Of a DNA stretch of 64,000 nt, positions 38,714 to 51,528 are shown piece after piece (within the stretch, counting starts at the first letter, position 1; each line of letters opens with the position of its first letter). The notes below the pieces were generated by a model. The model worked only from the letters and a program-made list of their open reading frames with translations, searched no databases and was not told the origin of the DNA. Position numbers and translations under genes: made by a program. This DNA comes from Mya arenaria (Eukaryota; Mollusca; Bivalvia; Myida; Myidae), in the NCBI RefSeq assembly GCF_026914265.1, contig NC_069122.1, forward strand, positions 28,981,473 to 29,045,472. The letters run 5' to 3'.

Positions 38714-40515
38714 AGCTATATTATTTTTTCTCCAAAATCTGATAAAATGCTTTAAGTAAAGCACCTGAGGTGTTGCATTTATTTGCTCAACGATCAAACG
38801 TTCACGATTGTAAAGTTTACATGTACACAAAAACACACCTGTCAGTTTTCAATCGAACAAGATCTAAACTACTTGCGACTAGGTTTAACTGATGTGACGC
38901 CTACTGTTTTGGCCTTATCTTAACCGATATATCGTCTTTATAAAACTGTCACGTAGATCATGTTTATTTGGCCAATATTTTAAGGAATATTAATATGTGA
39001 AACCTAAAATTTCATTCAAATTAATGCAATGACTTTATCTGACGACAAGAGTATTTGCAATTAAAGATAACAATTAATAGTAAAGATAAATTACAAATTA
39101 AAGAAAATATTATTCCGGCTCTTACATTCTCAGATATTGCGGAGTGTTATACTTTGCCTATTTCCATTAAGATATTAGATGGATGTCCTTTCGTTTATTG
39201 AACGGGTTCAATGAGTTCAAAGAAAACCGCTTTACTAAAATATAACTATTAATTTAAGTTGTCAAGGAAATTATAATCCAGAATTAGAGAAATACAGTTA
39301 AATACATTTTTTATTTCATCCCTTAAGCCAACGATGGGTGTCTTTAAAAACCGTCTTAAATAGAATAATAGAAACGTGTGTGTGTGGGGGGGGGGGGTAT
39401 TTTTGTTTCCTATGAATTAGGATTATAACTCACTCAAAATGGCTACATTTTAAAACGATGTTTTTCTTTAACGATTGTGAAGCAAATAATAACAACATGT
39501 TTTTCATTACTCTCGTTGGCATGCTGTTATGCGAGATTGTTGTCTTGTGTTGTGGTGGAAACCGGAGGACCCGGAGGAAACCAACTTGTCCGGCTTGGTG
39601 ACCACAAACCAATCGCACAAGCGCTCAATTCTTGAATCGATTCTTTTTCGTCTATGCGAGATGCCATTGTATCAAGATATAATTAAAGAGTTTAAAGTCA
39701 ACCCCAAAATTGACCTCTCAGAAATCTGGTTCCGGTAATGCAGGCAACTGTTTTGCACATCGTGCACGAATTGCTTCCCTTTGGTCGTACACTCGTAGTT
39801 AACTAGTTCTACAGTCGGATACACCGTGTTCGACTTGCTTCCCTTTGGCCGTACATTCCATGGTATAGAGTCGGATACATCGTGAGTAACCGTTGTATGT
39901 TACTGTGCTTTCTGCCCGTTTCCATCGACAACGTCTCATGGTCACTCATGATAAAGCAGATACCTTATAATACAGTCGAGTAGTTTAGTGTTCATTGATA
40001 ACGAATTGAAAATAGTTCATTAACAACGATAGTTTATATTACAGTTTCTTTATTCATATAAATTAGTAGCACTTAGTATAAGTAATTCATATTATAATGT
40101 AATAAATATACAATTTTATCAACAACAGGATTTCAACACATGTACATGTAAGTGTATGGTTTCGACATAAAACTGCCGGTCAGTTTAATGACGTAATCTT
40201 CTCAGGTTCAAATAATATTGCACTTTCCCCTGGCCTATTCCTCCAACAAACGTTCGTTACTTCGTTTTGCATTTTTGTGAAACAGTTTTAAACAATTAAA
40301 AACAATTTCAATATAACACAAAACTGTATAATCTTTAACTGGCGCAAATAAAGCGCTCTGGTATGTTAGTGAAAAATCGTCGCCCTCGTGATTTTTTTCC
40401 GTAATCAATTTGAAACGCGCCACGCTAGTTCCATTTTCGGTGATGACGTCACCGTGAGTAATGACATCATTGAAAGTATACTGCTTCATCAAGTGACTTT
40501 AAGTGCACGAAGTGG

Positions 40516-42531
40516 TCAGAGACTAAGATGGCGGCAAAGACGACTGCGGTGCCGTCTACTTGTTTTCTGATTGCCGTCCTCCCCCGTCCAGGATTTAGAT
40601 TTCACCCGGAAGTGACGTAGGTCGGCCGCGTGATTCTCATGCAACATGGGTGTGTAACTGATCGGATCACATAGGTCCTGCAATAGAAGGAAATAAATAC
40701 TAACGTATACAAAATTTATTCTTAAACATGTAAACATACATGTGTATAAAAATATTCTCGACGCTTTTACAAAAAAATAGTGTATGCCTCATATACAATA
40801 AAATTCGAGTCACAACCGATGCATACCATGCTTATTTAGGACTGAATGGCGAATAGATAAACACAGTTCACACAATGAATGCATATTGTTCTTCTTGTAA
40901 AATACACCAAAAAGAGAAATATTCATTAACTTATTTAAAATTATCAACTCACCAGCACAGTGTTCACTAAAACGTAATGGATCTGTAGAATTATGTTTAA
41001 ACATACCTGATACTTGTTGAAGAAGGCCTTGTATCCGCCATGGAGTAGGTACACTTCCGGGAAGTTGAGACGTGGGTACCTGTCGCTGTTTAACATCCGA
41101 TCTTGCGCGCGCAGGAACCGGTACCTGTTGAAGTACAAAAATGCGTATTAAATACATGAATACGCGATAAACATTTGTGACCAAGGATCAGAATATCATT
41201 TACAGTGAAAGTGTTGATGTATTGCTTTCTTTTCTTATTTAATATACAATGTACACACACGATATATCGTGTATGAGGAAGGAGAATTTGACGTTGTGTC
41301 ACGTTAGTTTGTGCGACTACTTACATCTTAGGCCCTCTTTCTGATGAGAATTCACAGTGGAAGATCAGCACGTGACGCTTGCCGTCAGCTACTGGTTTCT
41401 GAAGCAAGCTGTTGACCTCATCTTTCGTATACAAGTTTACAGCGCCTCTGATGTGCCCGCCCTCGAACTCGTACGGGTAACGGCAATCCACTATGGTCAC
41501 GTCACCAATGACGTCACTGAAGCAACCACGAATGACGTCAGCCATCACTTCCGGGGAAATGGCCGTAAGGTCACTGTGTTTTCCAGAAATTGTTGGAAGT
41601 GAGTATTTACTTGACCCATCAGCGATCATGTCATTTCCGATTTCAAGCGTTTCGACCGCGCTGATGATCCCGTTTGTTAAACGTTCGTTGGATTTGGGAG
41701 TTATGCCAGTAACGTCTTTGGCCTTTTTGACTGCATGTATTGGTGATGCTGTTAGGTCTACGTCAACCGATCGCTTTCCGGAGAAGAGGCCGCGTCTGAC
41801 GTCAAACGCACCACTACGTCGTATCATCGATTTTACGGAAATTTCAATCTGCAATAAAGAACAACCAATGTAAAATTAGCGTATGATTTTTGGGCTTTAA
41901 TGTAATGCTTATCTTTTGAAAATACGGATATCTTGTTTGTACGAAACATAAAAACAAAATAAAGAAGATATCTTACATTCTGTAAAATACACATGCGTCG
42001 TTCGACGACCTCAGTTTTACAAAGAGAATAAACAAGAATATTATGTATTCAAATTATAAAGCTACATTTTCACATACCGATAAAGGTGTGTCTTGTCCAT
42101 GGTCGTCTGCCATGCTGAAAGCGTTGTTCCCCTTTCCTGCAGGTGTTAGCACAGCCTCAAGTTCAGCAGGGCCAACTTTGCAGTCGTCACCGAATCCGGA
42201 AATGACGTCATCGAACAATCTCAATCTGAAAGTTTTAAATCATTTGGAACTGATACTACTGCACTGACTTAATTGATCTTAGATTAGATTTGAATTTAAA
42301 AGATTCATTTTTCATTGTTTTCAAAATGCATTGCTTCATTTAGTGACGACAACAAAAAATTGTAAATAAACCAAAATTATTGAAAATAAGAACTTTGGCT
42401 ATTTAGATACAACTTAACAAAACTTCGTGTATCGATGTTTCTCTGGTGAAAACGCATATTCAATTTACAACACATAAATAATGAAAATACAAATGTATAA
42501 AATATTTGATAAAATCCTACCTTAGCGGCAT
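40516..42531 (-). CDS. cdc25: Cdc25-like dual-specificity phosphatase, copy 7
   Basis: Exons on the minus strand: 42531-42521, 42225-42078, 41848-41325, 41124-41007, 40677-40516. It encodes 320 residues with intact splice sites and an intact HCEFSSER loop. One replacement relative to copies 5 and 6 is visible near the start of exon 3 (SVKSMIRRS for SVKPMIRRS), in the poorly conserved N-terminal part. Confidence 0.9.
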
Positions 42532-42625
42532 ATTGATACGTGATATTCTGAACAGAAATTGGTAGAAGGGAACTTTTGATGGCGAAGCTTTCACAAAATA
42601 TGATTTTTAATATTTCATAAATCAA

Positions 42626-42811
42626 CTTATATAATTTGACATTTCTTAATTATCGAGTAGAAAATTATCCCTCTCTTTAAATTAGTTTCTCCCCAGACTT
42701 TCTAATTAAGAACAGAGCAATCAACAGTCAAAGTTTGGTTTACTCAATATGTTTTATAAGTATGGTGATAATGATCTTAACATATCGGAAGAGTTTGAGA
42801 CTTTTAATTGG
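42626..42811 (-). promoter_or_regulatory. Promoter region of Cdc25 copy 7
   Basis: TATATAAG at 42,633-42,626 and a CCAAT box at 42,811-42,807. Confidence 0.55.
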
Positions 42812-43145
42812 TCAATCGTCTCTCAAAGTACATGTCAATGTACATGTAAGCTGTTGTTGTAGCTCATCCAAGCGGGCTACTTTTTAAATAGATTTCATCA
42901 GTGTGTAAAGTGAATTTTATCAGAATATTCGGACAAAACTTACCATATTTGATAACAATCTGACAAAGTTAAAAATCTATAAGTTTTCTTTCATATGGCA
43001 TATCTTATCTTGTAACAGAAGATGTAAAGAACTTATCGAATTCTAGATGAACAATATTGACACTTGTACATATTTGGATGTCACGTTACATAACATATTT
43101 TTTGGGATGCTTTTATGCATTTTCGTTACCAAACACTCGTATTGT

Positions 43146-44813
43146 TAAAGTGCTAATGATGTCTGCCTTTGAACCAGGAGCTCGTGGGCTCGATCCCAAC
43201 CTTGTTGAGAGTAAAATTGGTGTCTTCCTCTCACCAAAGCGATCATTTGTTTGAGCCCGATATGGTCGAGTCTTATATTGGTTTGAACCAGGGTGAGATT
43301 TATAATATTGTCGTGGGTTAAAACCAGGGTGAGAGTTATAACATTGCCATGGGATCGAAATAGGGCCGAGTGAGAGTTATAATTTTGTCGTTGGTTCGAA
43401 CCAGGGTGAGAGCTATAATATTGTCGTTGGTTCGAACCAGGGTGAGAGTTAAAATATTGTCATTGGTTCAAACTAAGGGTGAGAGTTATACTATTGCCGT
43501 GGATTCGAAACAGGGTGAGAGTTATACCTCTGCCGTGGGTTCGAAACAGAGTGAGAGTAATAATATTGTTGTGGGTTCGAACGTAGTGTGAGAGTTATGA
43601 TTTTGTCGTGGGTTCGAAACAGGGTGAGGTTATACTATTGTCGTGGGTTCGAAACAGGGTGAGAGCTGCAGTATTGTCGTGGGTTCGAAACATGGTGTGG
43701 TTTTACTATTGTCGTGAGTTCGAAACAGGGTGTGGTTTTACTATTGTCGTGGGTTTAAACCAGGGTGAGACTTATATTATTGTCGTGGGTTCGAACCAGA
43801 GTCAGAATTATACTAATGTCGTGGGTTCGAACCAGAGTCAGAATTATACTAATGTCGTGGGTTCGAACCAGAGTCAGAATTATACTAATGTCGTGGGTTC
43901 GAACCAGAGTCAGAATTATACTAATGTCGTGGGTTCGAACCAGAGTCAGAATTATACTAATGTCGTGGGTTCGAACCAGAGTCAGAATTACACTTATGTC
44001 GTGGGTTCGAACCAGAGTCAGAATTATACTAATGTCGTGGGTTCGAACCAGAGTCAGAATTACACTAATGTCGTGGGTTCGAACCAGAGTCAGAATTATA
44101 CTAATGTCGTGGGTTCGAACCAGAGTCAGAATTATACTAATGTCGTGGGTTCGAACCAGAGTCAGAATTATACTAATGTCGTGGGTTCGAACCAGGGTCA
44201 GAATTACACTAATGTCGTGGGTTCGAACCAGAGTCAGAATTATACTAATGTCGTGGGTTCGAACCAGAGTCAGAATTATACTAATGTCGTGGGTTCGAAC
44301 CAGGGTCAGAATTACACTAATGTCGTGGGTTCGAACCTGAGTCAGAATTATACTAATGTCGTGGGTTCGAACCAGAGTCAGAATTATACTAATGTCGTGG
44401 GTTCGAACCAGAGTCAGAATTACACTAATGTCGTGGGTTCGAACCAGAGTCAGAATTACACTTATGTCGTGGGTTCGAACCAGAGTCAGAATTACACTAA
44501 TGTCGTGGGTTCGAACCAGAGTCAGAATTATACTAATGTCGTGGGTTCGAACCAGAGTCAGAATTACACTAATGTCGTGGGTTCGAACCAGAGTCAGAAT
44601 TATACTAATGTCGTGGGTTCGAACCAGAGTCAGAATTATACTAATGTCGTGGGTTCGAACCAGAGTCAGAATTATACTAATGTCGTGGGTTCGAACCAGG
44701 GTCAGAATTATACTAATGTCGTGGGTTCGAACCAGAGTCAGAATTACACTAATGTCGTGGGTTCGAACCAGGGCGAGAGTTATATTATTGTCATGGGTTC
44801 GAAAAAGAGTTAG
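43146..44813 (+). repeat. 36-bp minisatellite of unit 7
   Basis: Twenty-seven regular repeats (43,785-44,756), two fewer than in units 5 and 6, with several variant sites changed. This is the first array of the triplicated set to have diverged in length. Confidence 0.97.
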
Positions 44814-44815
44814 AG

Positions 44816-46676
44816 CTATATTATTTTTTCTCTAAAATCTGATAAATGCTTCAAGTAAAGCACCTGAGGTTTCTGCATTTATTTGCTCAACGATCAAACG
44901 TTCACGATTGTAAAGTTTACATGTACACAAAAACACACGTGTCATTTTTCAATCGAACAAGATCTAAACTACTTGCGACTAGGTTTAACTGATGTGACGC
45001 CTACTGTTTTGGCCTTATCTTAACCGATATATCGTCTTTATAAAACTGTCACGTATATCATGTTTATTTGGCCAATATTTTAAGGAATATTAATATGTGA
45101 AACCTAAAATTTCATTCAAATTAATGCAATGACTTTATCTGACGACAAGAGTATTTGCAATTAAACATAACACTTAATAGTAAAGATAATTTACAAATTA
45201 AAGGAAATATTTTTCCGGCTCTTACATTCCCAGATATTGCGGAGTGTTATACTTTGCCTATTTCCATTAAGATATTAGATGGATGTCCTTTCGTTTATTA
45301 AACGGGATAAATGAGTTCAAAGAAAACCGCTTTACTAAATTATAAGTATTAATTTAAGTTGTCAGGGAAATTATAATCCAGAATTAGAGAAATACAGTTA
45401 AATACATATATTTTTATTTTATTTCATACCTTAACCCAACGGTGGGTGTCTTTAAAAACCATCTTAAATAGAATAATAGAAACGTGGGGGGTATTTTTTT
45501 CCTATAAATTAGGATTATAACTCACTCAAAATGGTTACATTTTAAAACGATGTATTTCTTTAACGATTGTGAAGCAAATAATAACAACATGTTTTTCATT
45601 ACTCTCGTTGGCATGATGTTATGCGAGATTGTTGTCTTGTGTTGTGGTGGAAACCGGAGGACCCGGAGGAAACCAACTTGTCCGGCTTGGTGACCACAAA
45701 CCAATCTCACAAGCGCTCAATCCTTGAATCGATTCTTTTTCGTCTATATGAGATGCCAGAGCGACTACTGATTTCAACTGAGACATTTTAGCATAGTATA
45801 TAGTATTGGCCAAGTTTAAGGGATAAGTTGTATCAAGATATAAGTAAGGAGTTTAAAGTCAACCCCCAAATTGACCTCTCAAAAATTTGGTTCCGGTAAT
45901 GCAGGAAACTGTTTTGCACATCGTGTACGAATTGCTTCCCTTTGGTCGTACATTCGTAGTTAACTAGTTCTACAGTCGGATACACCGTGTTCGACTTGCT
46001 TCCCTTTGGCCGTACATTCCATGTTATAAATTCGGATACATCGTGAGTAACCGTTGTATGTTACTGTGCTTTCTGCCCGTTTCAATAAACAACGTCTCAC
46101 GGTCACTCATGATAAAGCAGATACCTTATAATACAGTCGAGTATTGTAGTGTTCATTGATAACGAATTGAAAATAGTTAATTAACAACGAGAGTTTATAT
46201 TACAGTTTCTTTATTCATATAAATTAGTAGCACTTAGTATTAGTAATTCATATTATAATGTAATGTATATACAATTTTATCAACAACAGGATTTGAACAC
46301 ATGTACATGTAAGTGTATGGTTTCGATATAAAACTGCCGGTCAGTGTAATGACGTAATCTTCTCAGGTTCAAATAATATTGCACTTTCCCCTGGCCTATT
46401 CCTCCAACAAACGTTCGGTTACTTCGTTTTGCATTTTTGTGAAACAGTTTTAAACAATTAAAAAAAATTCAATATAACACAAAACTGTATAACCGTTAAC
46501 TGGCGCAAATAAAGCGCTCTGGTATGTTAGTGAAAAATCGTCGCCCTCGTGATTTTTCTCCGTAATCAATTTGAAACGCGCCACGCTAGTTCCATTTTCG
46601 GTGATGACGTCACCGTGAGTAATGACATCATTGAAAATATACTGCTTCATCAAGTGACTTTAAGTGCATGAAGCGG
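44816..46676. other. Spacer between unit 7 array and Cdc25 copy 8
   Basis: No gene is seen. It resembles the unit 3 spacer (20,276-22,134) more than the spacers of the triplicated block: for example it keeps the AGAGCGACTACTGATTTCAA stretch near 45,768 that units 4-6 lack. A possible AATAAA signal for copy 8 lies at 46,215-46,210. Confidence 0.6.
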
Positions 46677-48691
46677 TCAGAGACTAAGATGGCGGCAAAG
46701 ACGACTGCGGTGCCGTCTACTTGTCTTCTGATTGCCGTCCTCCCCCGTCCAGGATTTAGATTTCACCCGGAAGTGACGTAGGTCGGCCGCGTGATTCTCA
46801 TGCAACATGGGTGTGTAACTGATCGGATCACATAGGTCCTGCAATAGAAGGAAATAAATACTAACGTATACAAAATTTATTGTTTAACATGTAAACATAC
46901 ATGTGTATAAAAATATTCTCGACGCTTTTACAAAAAAATAGTGTATGCCTCATATACAATAAAATTCGAGTCACAACCGATGCAGACCATGCTTATTTAA
47001 GACTGAATGGCGAACAGATAATCACAGTTCACACAATAAATGCATATTGTTCTTCTTGTAAAATACACCAAACAGAGAAATATTCATTAACTTATTTAAA
47101 ATTATCAACTCACCAGCACAATGTTCACTAAAACGTAATGGATCTGTAGAATTATGTTTAAACATACCTGATACTTGTTGAAGAAGGCCTTGTATCCGCC
47201 ATGGAGTAGGTACACTTCCGGGAAGTTGAGACGTGGGTACCTGTCGCTGTTTAACATCCGATCTTGCGCGCGCAGGAACCGGTACCTGTTGAAGTACAAA
47301 AATGCGTATTAAATACATGAATACGCGATAAACATTTGTGACCCAGGATCAGAATATCATTTACAGTGAAAATGTTGATGCATTGCTTTCTTTTCTTATT
47401 TAATATACAATGTACACACACGATATATCGTGTATGAGGAAGGAGCATTTGACGTTGTGTCACGTTAGTTTGTGCGACTACTTACATCTTAGGCCCTCTT
47501 TCTGATGAGAATTCACAGTGGAAGATCAGCACGTGACGCTTGCCGTCAGCTACTGGTTTCTGAAGCAAGCTGTTGACCTCATCTTTCGTATACAAGTTTA
47601 CAGCGCCTCTGATGTGCCCGCCCTCGAACTCGTACGGGTAACGGCAATCCACTATGGTCACGTCACCAATGACGTCACTGAAGCAACCACGAATGACGTC
47701 AGCCATCACTTCCGGGGAAATGGCCGTAAGGTCACTGTGTTTTCCGGAAATTGTTGGAAGTGAGTATTTACTTGACCCATCAGCGATCATGTCATTTCCG
47801 ATATCAAGCGTTTCGACCGCGCTGATGATCCCGTTTGTTAAACGTTCGTTGGATTTGGGAGTTATGCCAGTAACGTCTTTGGCCTTTTTGACTGCATGTA
47901 TTGGTGATGCTGTTAGGTCTACGTCAGCCGAGCGCTTTCCGGAGAAGAGGCCGCGTCTGACGTCAAACGCACCACTACGTCGTATCATCGGTTTTACGGA
48001 AATTTCAATCTGCAATGAAGAACAACCAATGTAAAATTAGCGTATGATTTTTGGGCTTTAATGTATGCTTATCTTTTGAAAATACGGATATCTTGTTTGT
48101 ACGAAACATAAAAACAAAATAAAGAAGATATCTTACATTCTGTAAAATACACATGCGTCGTTCGACGACCTCAGTTTTACAAAGAGAATAAACAAGAATA
48201 TTACGTATTCAAATTATAAAGCTACATTTTCACATACCGATAAAGGTGTGTCTTGTCCATGGTCGTCTGCCATGCTGAAAGCGTTGTTTCCCTTTCCTCC
48301 AGGCGTTAGCACAGCCTCAAGTTCAGCAGGGCCAACTTTGCAGTCGTCACCGAATCCGGAAATGACGTCATCGAACAATCTCAATCTGAAAGTTTTAAAT
48401 CATTTGGAACTGATGCTACTGCACTGACGTAATTGATCTTAGATTAGATTTGAATTTAAAAGATTCATTTTTCATTGTTTTCAAAATGCATTGCTTCATT
48501 TAGTGACGACAACAAAAAATCGTAAATAAACCAAAATTATTGAAAATAAGAACTTTGGCTATTTAGATACAACTTAACAAAACCTCGTGCATCGATGTTT
48601 CTCTGGTGAAAACGCATATTCAATTTACTACACATAAATAATGAAAATACAAATGTATAAAATATTTGATAAAATCCTACCTTAGCGGCAT
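46677..48691 (-). CDS. cdc25: Cdc25-like dual-specificity phosphatase, copy 8
   Basis: Exons on the minus strand: 48691-48681, 48385-48238, 48009-47486, 47285-47168, 46838-46677. It encodes 320 residues, all open, GT-AG throughout, with HCEFSSER intact (Cys218). This is the outermost copy on the right. It shares SADVDL and LDIGNDM with the broken copy 4 rather than with copies 5-7. Its upstream region lacks an expanded minisatellite, so it may show the state before the 36-bp arrays expanded. Confidence 0.9.
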
Positions 48692-48785
48692 ATTGATACG
48701 TGATATTCTGAACAGAAATTGGTAGAAGGGAACTTTTGATGGCGAAGCTTTCACAAAATATGATTTTTAATATTTCATAAATCAA

Positions 48786-48971
48786 CTTTTATAATTTGAC
48801 ATTTCTTAATTATCGAGTAGAAAATTATCCCTCTCTTTAAATTAGTTTCTCCCCAGACTTTCTAATTAAGAACAAAGCAATCAACAGTCAAAGTTTGGTT
48901 TACTCGATATGTTTTATAGGTATGGCGATAATGATCTTAACATTTCGGAAGAGATTGAGACTTTTAATTGG
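48786..48971 (-). promoter_or_regulatory. Promoter region of Cdc25 copy 8
   Basis: The TATA element reads TATAAAAG (48,793-48,786), a closer match to the general consensus than the TATATAAG of copies 4-7. A CCAAT box lies at 48,971-48,967. Confidence 0.58.
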
Positions 48972-49289
48972 TCAATCGCCTCTCAAAGTACATGTCAAAA
49001 TGCATGTAAGCTGTTGTTGTAGCTCATCCAAGCGGGCTACTCTTTAAATAGATTTTATCAGTGTGTAAAGTGAATTTTACCAGAATATTCGGACAAAACT
49101 TACCACATTTGATAACAATCTGACAAAGTTAAAAATCTATAAGTTTCTTTCATATGACATATTTTATCTTGTAACAGAAGATGTAAAGAACTTATCGAAT
49201 ACTAGATGATCAATGTTGACACTTGTACATATTTGGACGTTACAAAACAGATTTTTTTATATACGCATTTTCGTTACCAACCACTCGTA

Positions 49290-49480
49290 TTGTAAAAGTG
49301 CTTTTCAAGTCTGCCTTTCAATCATGAGCTCGTGGGTTCGATCCCAACCTCAGTGTAAAATTAGTGTCTGCCTCTCACTCCAGCGATCTTGAGTATGAGC
49401 CCAATCTGGTTAAGGGTGATATTGGTATTCATCTCCCACCCAAGACAGGTCGTGGGTTCATTCCCCACAGGGATATATTT
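49290..49480 (+). repeat. Unexpanded tRNA-like repeat upstream of copy 8
   Basis: Three or four diverged units: CTCGTGGGTTCGATCCCAACC, GTGTCTGCCTCTCACTCC and GGTCGTGGGTTCATTCCCC. They correspond to the start of the minisatellites in other units and look like the seed, a SINE-derived tRNA-like segment. Confidence 0.65.
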
Positions 49481-49621
49481 TCACATTGGCCTTCAAAACG
49501 GACAGCATTCACAGATTGATTCATAAGCATTGCAACGCTTGTGACACTCGAGCTCTTTGCCATTCGAAGATAGAATAATCGAAATGAAAATGTTCCTGCT
49601 TCCGAAGTCATAATGGTTTTA

Positions 49622-49998
49622 GAGACGCACTCTTACTCCCAAATAATTTTACCACAAATAATACAATTGTTTAAATATACATGTACCAAGAAGGATGAAT
49701 AAATGTCGAAAACAATGTTTATTATGAAGGATTCCGAGATTAATTTGAAAAAGGTGCAGAAAATACGGTATGTCTACCTAATGAGACGATAGTACAACAC
49801 AGTAAATCTTTTAGCACTCACCAAACATTTAATATTGTTTGCGTTTTCATTATTAAATGCGTGGTGACAATCTTGTTATCAGTATTTAATATTTTCCATA
49901 AATGCATTATTTAGTAAGTACTGAGTTAAAAGTTAATGATTAAAAATGTATGGTAGTTATACATATGTACGTATTCGTTTTGAATAAGAGTGTCACTT
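49622..49998. mobile_element. MITE family B, second copy
   Basis: Starts GAGACGCACTCTTACTCCC, ends GAGTGTCACTT, with TA on both sides. Internal blocks AGTAAATCTTTTAGCA and CAATCTTGTTATCAGTA are shared with the copy at 5225. Confidence 0.75.
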
Positions 49999-50376
49999 TA
50001 ATGTTACCTATTGATAAATGAAAGTCTATTTGACAAAGCCTTCATGCGCGATATGGGGTTTTCTTCTTAAATCTGATAAAAAAAAATGCAGTAAAGCACA
50101 TGATCGTAAACGTTACATGTACACAAAAACACACGTGTCATTTTTCAATCATACAACATGTTATAAATAACTTTACTTTCAATTAAATGTAACTGGTGTG
50201 ACACATTCTAGTCTGGCCTTATCTTAACCGATATATCGTCTTTATAAAAATGTCACGTGTATCATGTTTATTTGGCCAATATTTATAAAAAGGAATATTA
50301 ATATGTGAAACGTTAATGCCATTCAAATTAATTTAATCCATTATCTATTCGAAAGTAAATATCATTTACAAACTTA

Positions 50377-50731
50377 AAGCTGCATTCTCACAGATTTACC
50401 GTTTTGACAAATAAAATATTTTTGTCTTCGAAAGAACCAATCTTTGAGTTAATATCGGTAAACCAATGATACATAACTGCTAACAAAAGATTAGTTTTAA
50501 ATATTTACGTTAGAACGTTGATATGTATGGCTAAAAGCGTTTAACGCTTTAAAAAAGTGTATCGGCATAAAACATATAACATTTTTTGAACGTAAATATA
50601 AAAAAATGCGGTGTTATTTTTTTTGTTAGCAGTCTTTTATCACTTCTTTCCAGACATTCACCAAACAAATGCTCATTAAGACAAAAAAAAAGAAATGTTG
50701 TCATAACAGTCAATCTGTGAGAGTGCAGCTT
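50377..50731. mobile_element. MITE family A, 355 bp
   Basis: Ends AAGCTGCATTCTCACAGATT and its complement AATCTGTGAGAGTGCAGCTT. The interior has TTTTTGTCTTCGAAAGAACC and ACTGCTAACAAAAGATT, matching the element in the Bmi1 intron at 58,091. Both flanks could also be read as TTAA, so the target duplication is unresolved. No transposase is present. Confidence 0.8.
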
Positions 50732-51160
50732 AAATGGAAAACAACTGGCTCTCATATCTTAAGATAATGCGCAGTTTTAGTTTGCCTGTTTTAATTTAAA
50801 TGGCAGTTTGGTGTCATTACATATCAATTTTACGCGAATACAGATAATCGTTAAAGAAATACTTAGTTTTTTTTATTTAAATTGTCCTTAAAACTAAAAT
50901 TAGAGATACGGTTTTTATGCGTATTTAATTTCTAAAGCCACCGATGTGTTTCGAAACTTTTAATTTAATCTCTCTTATAATGCTCTATAGCAAATGCATC
51001 TTTGGGGCGGTGGATGTTTTGTTTTTTACCATATTGACGGCTTTTAAGGATTGTAGGATTGTTATGAAGTAATTTTAACTCATGAACGTTCCTCATTTTA
51101 TTATATAAATTGTTATACAATGTAAATATATATATATAATAATCATTTACTAGTACCTTA
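50732..51160. other. Intergenic, nothing recognised
   Basis: AT-rich sequence with only short chance frames and a small TA run near 51,127-51,140. Confidence 0.5.
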
Positions 51161-51528
51161 ATGATGCACTCTTACTCCCAAATAGTATTTCCATAGTTAA
51201 TGCAATTGTTTTAAAATACCAAAAAGAATGAATAAATGTCAAAACAATGGTTCTTATGAGGGAAACAGAGTTTGATTTTAAAGAAAGGTGCAGAAAACAC
51301 GGTATTTCTACCATGTGAAATGAAAGTAGATCAGAGTAAATCTTTTAGCATTCACCAATCATTTAATATTTTTGCGTTTTCAGCAGGTAAAAACATGATC
51401 ATAATCTTGTTATCAGTAATTAATATTTTCCAACAGTAAATTGTTTAGTAAGTAGTTTTAGGTTTATCACTTAAAATTTATGTTCGTTATATATGTTTTT
51501 GTATTGATTTTGAATAAGAGTGTCACTT
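51161..51528. mobile_element. MITE family B, third copy
   Basis: Starts ATGATGCACTCTTACTCCC after TA and ends AAGAGTGTCACTT before TA. It is closely similar to the copy at 49,622 in the AGTAAATCTTTTAGCATTCA block. Confidence 0.75.

Larger units (their letters stand above)
26358..44815. repeat. Triplicated 6.17-kb block (units 5, 6 and 7)
   Basis: Three nearly identical consecutive blocks, each made of spacer, Cdc25 gene, promoter and 36-bp array. Corresponding points are 6174 bp apart between units 5 and 6 and 6172 bp between units 6 and 7 in the gene part. Only scattered single-base differences were noticed, plus different lengths of a GT/G run (about 27,022, 33,203 and 39,375) and two fewer minisatellite repeats in unit 7. 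The spacers (26,358-28,169; 32,540-34,343; 38,714-40,515) hold no gene. Possible AATAAA signals lie on the minus strand at 27,708, 33,882 and 40,054. Confidence 0.9.

Noticed and set aside
25906-44756. CRISPR-like arrays of 36-bp direct repeats
   Set aside because: Repeats are directly head-to-tail without spacers, and the surroundings are intron-bearing eukaryotic genes.
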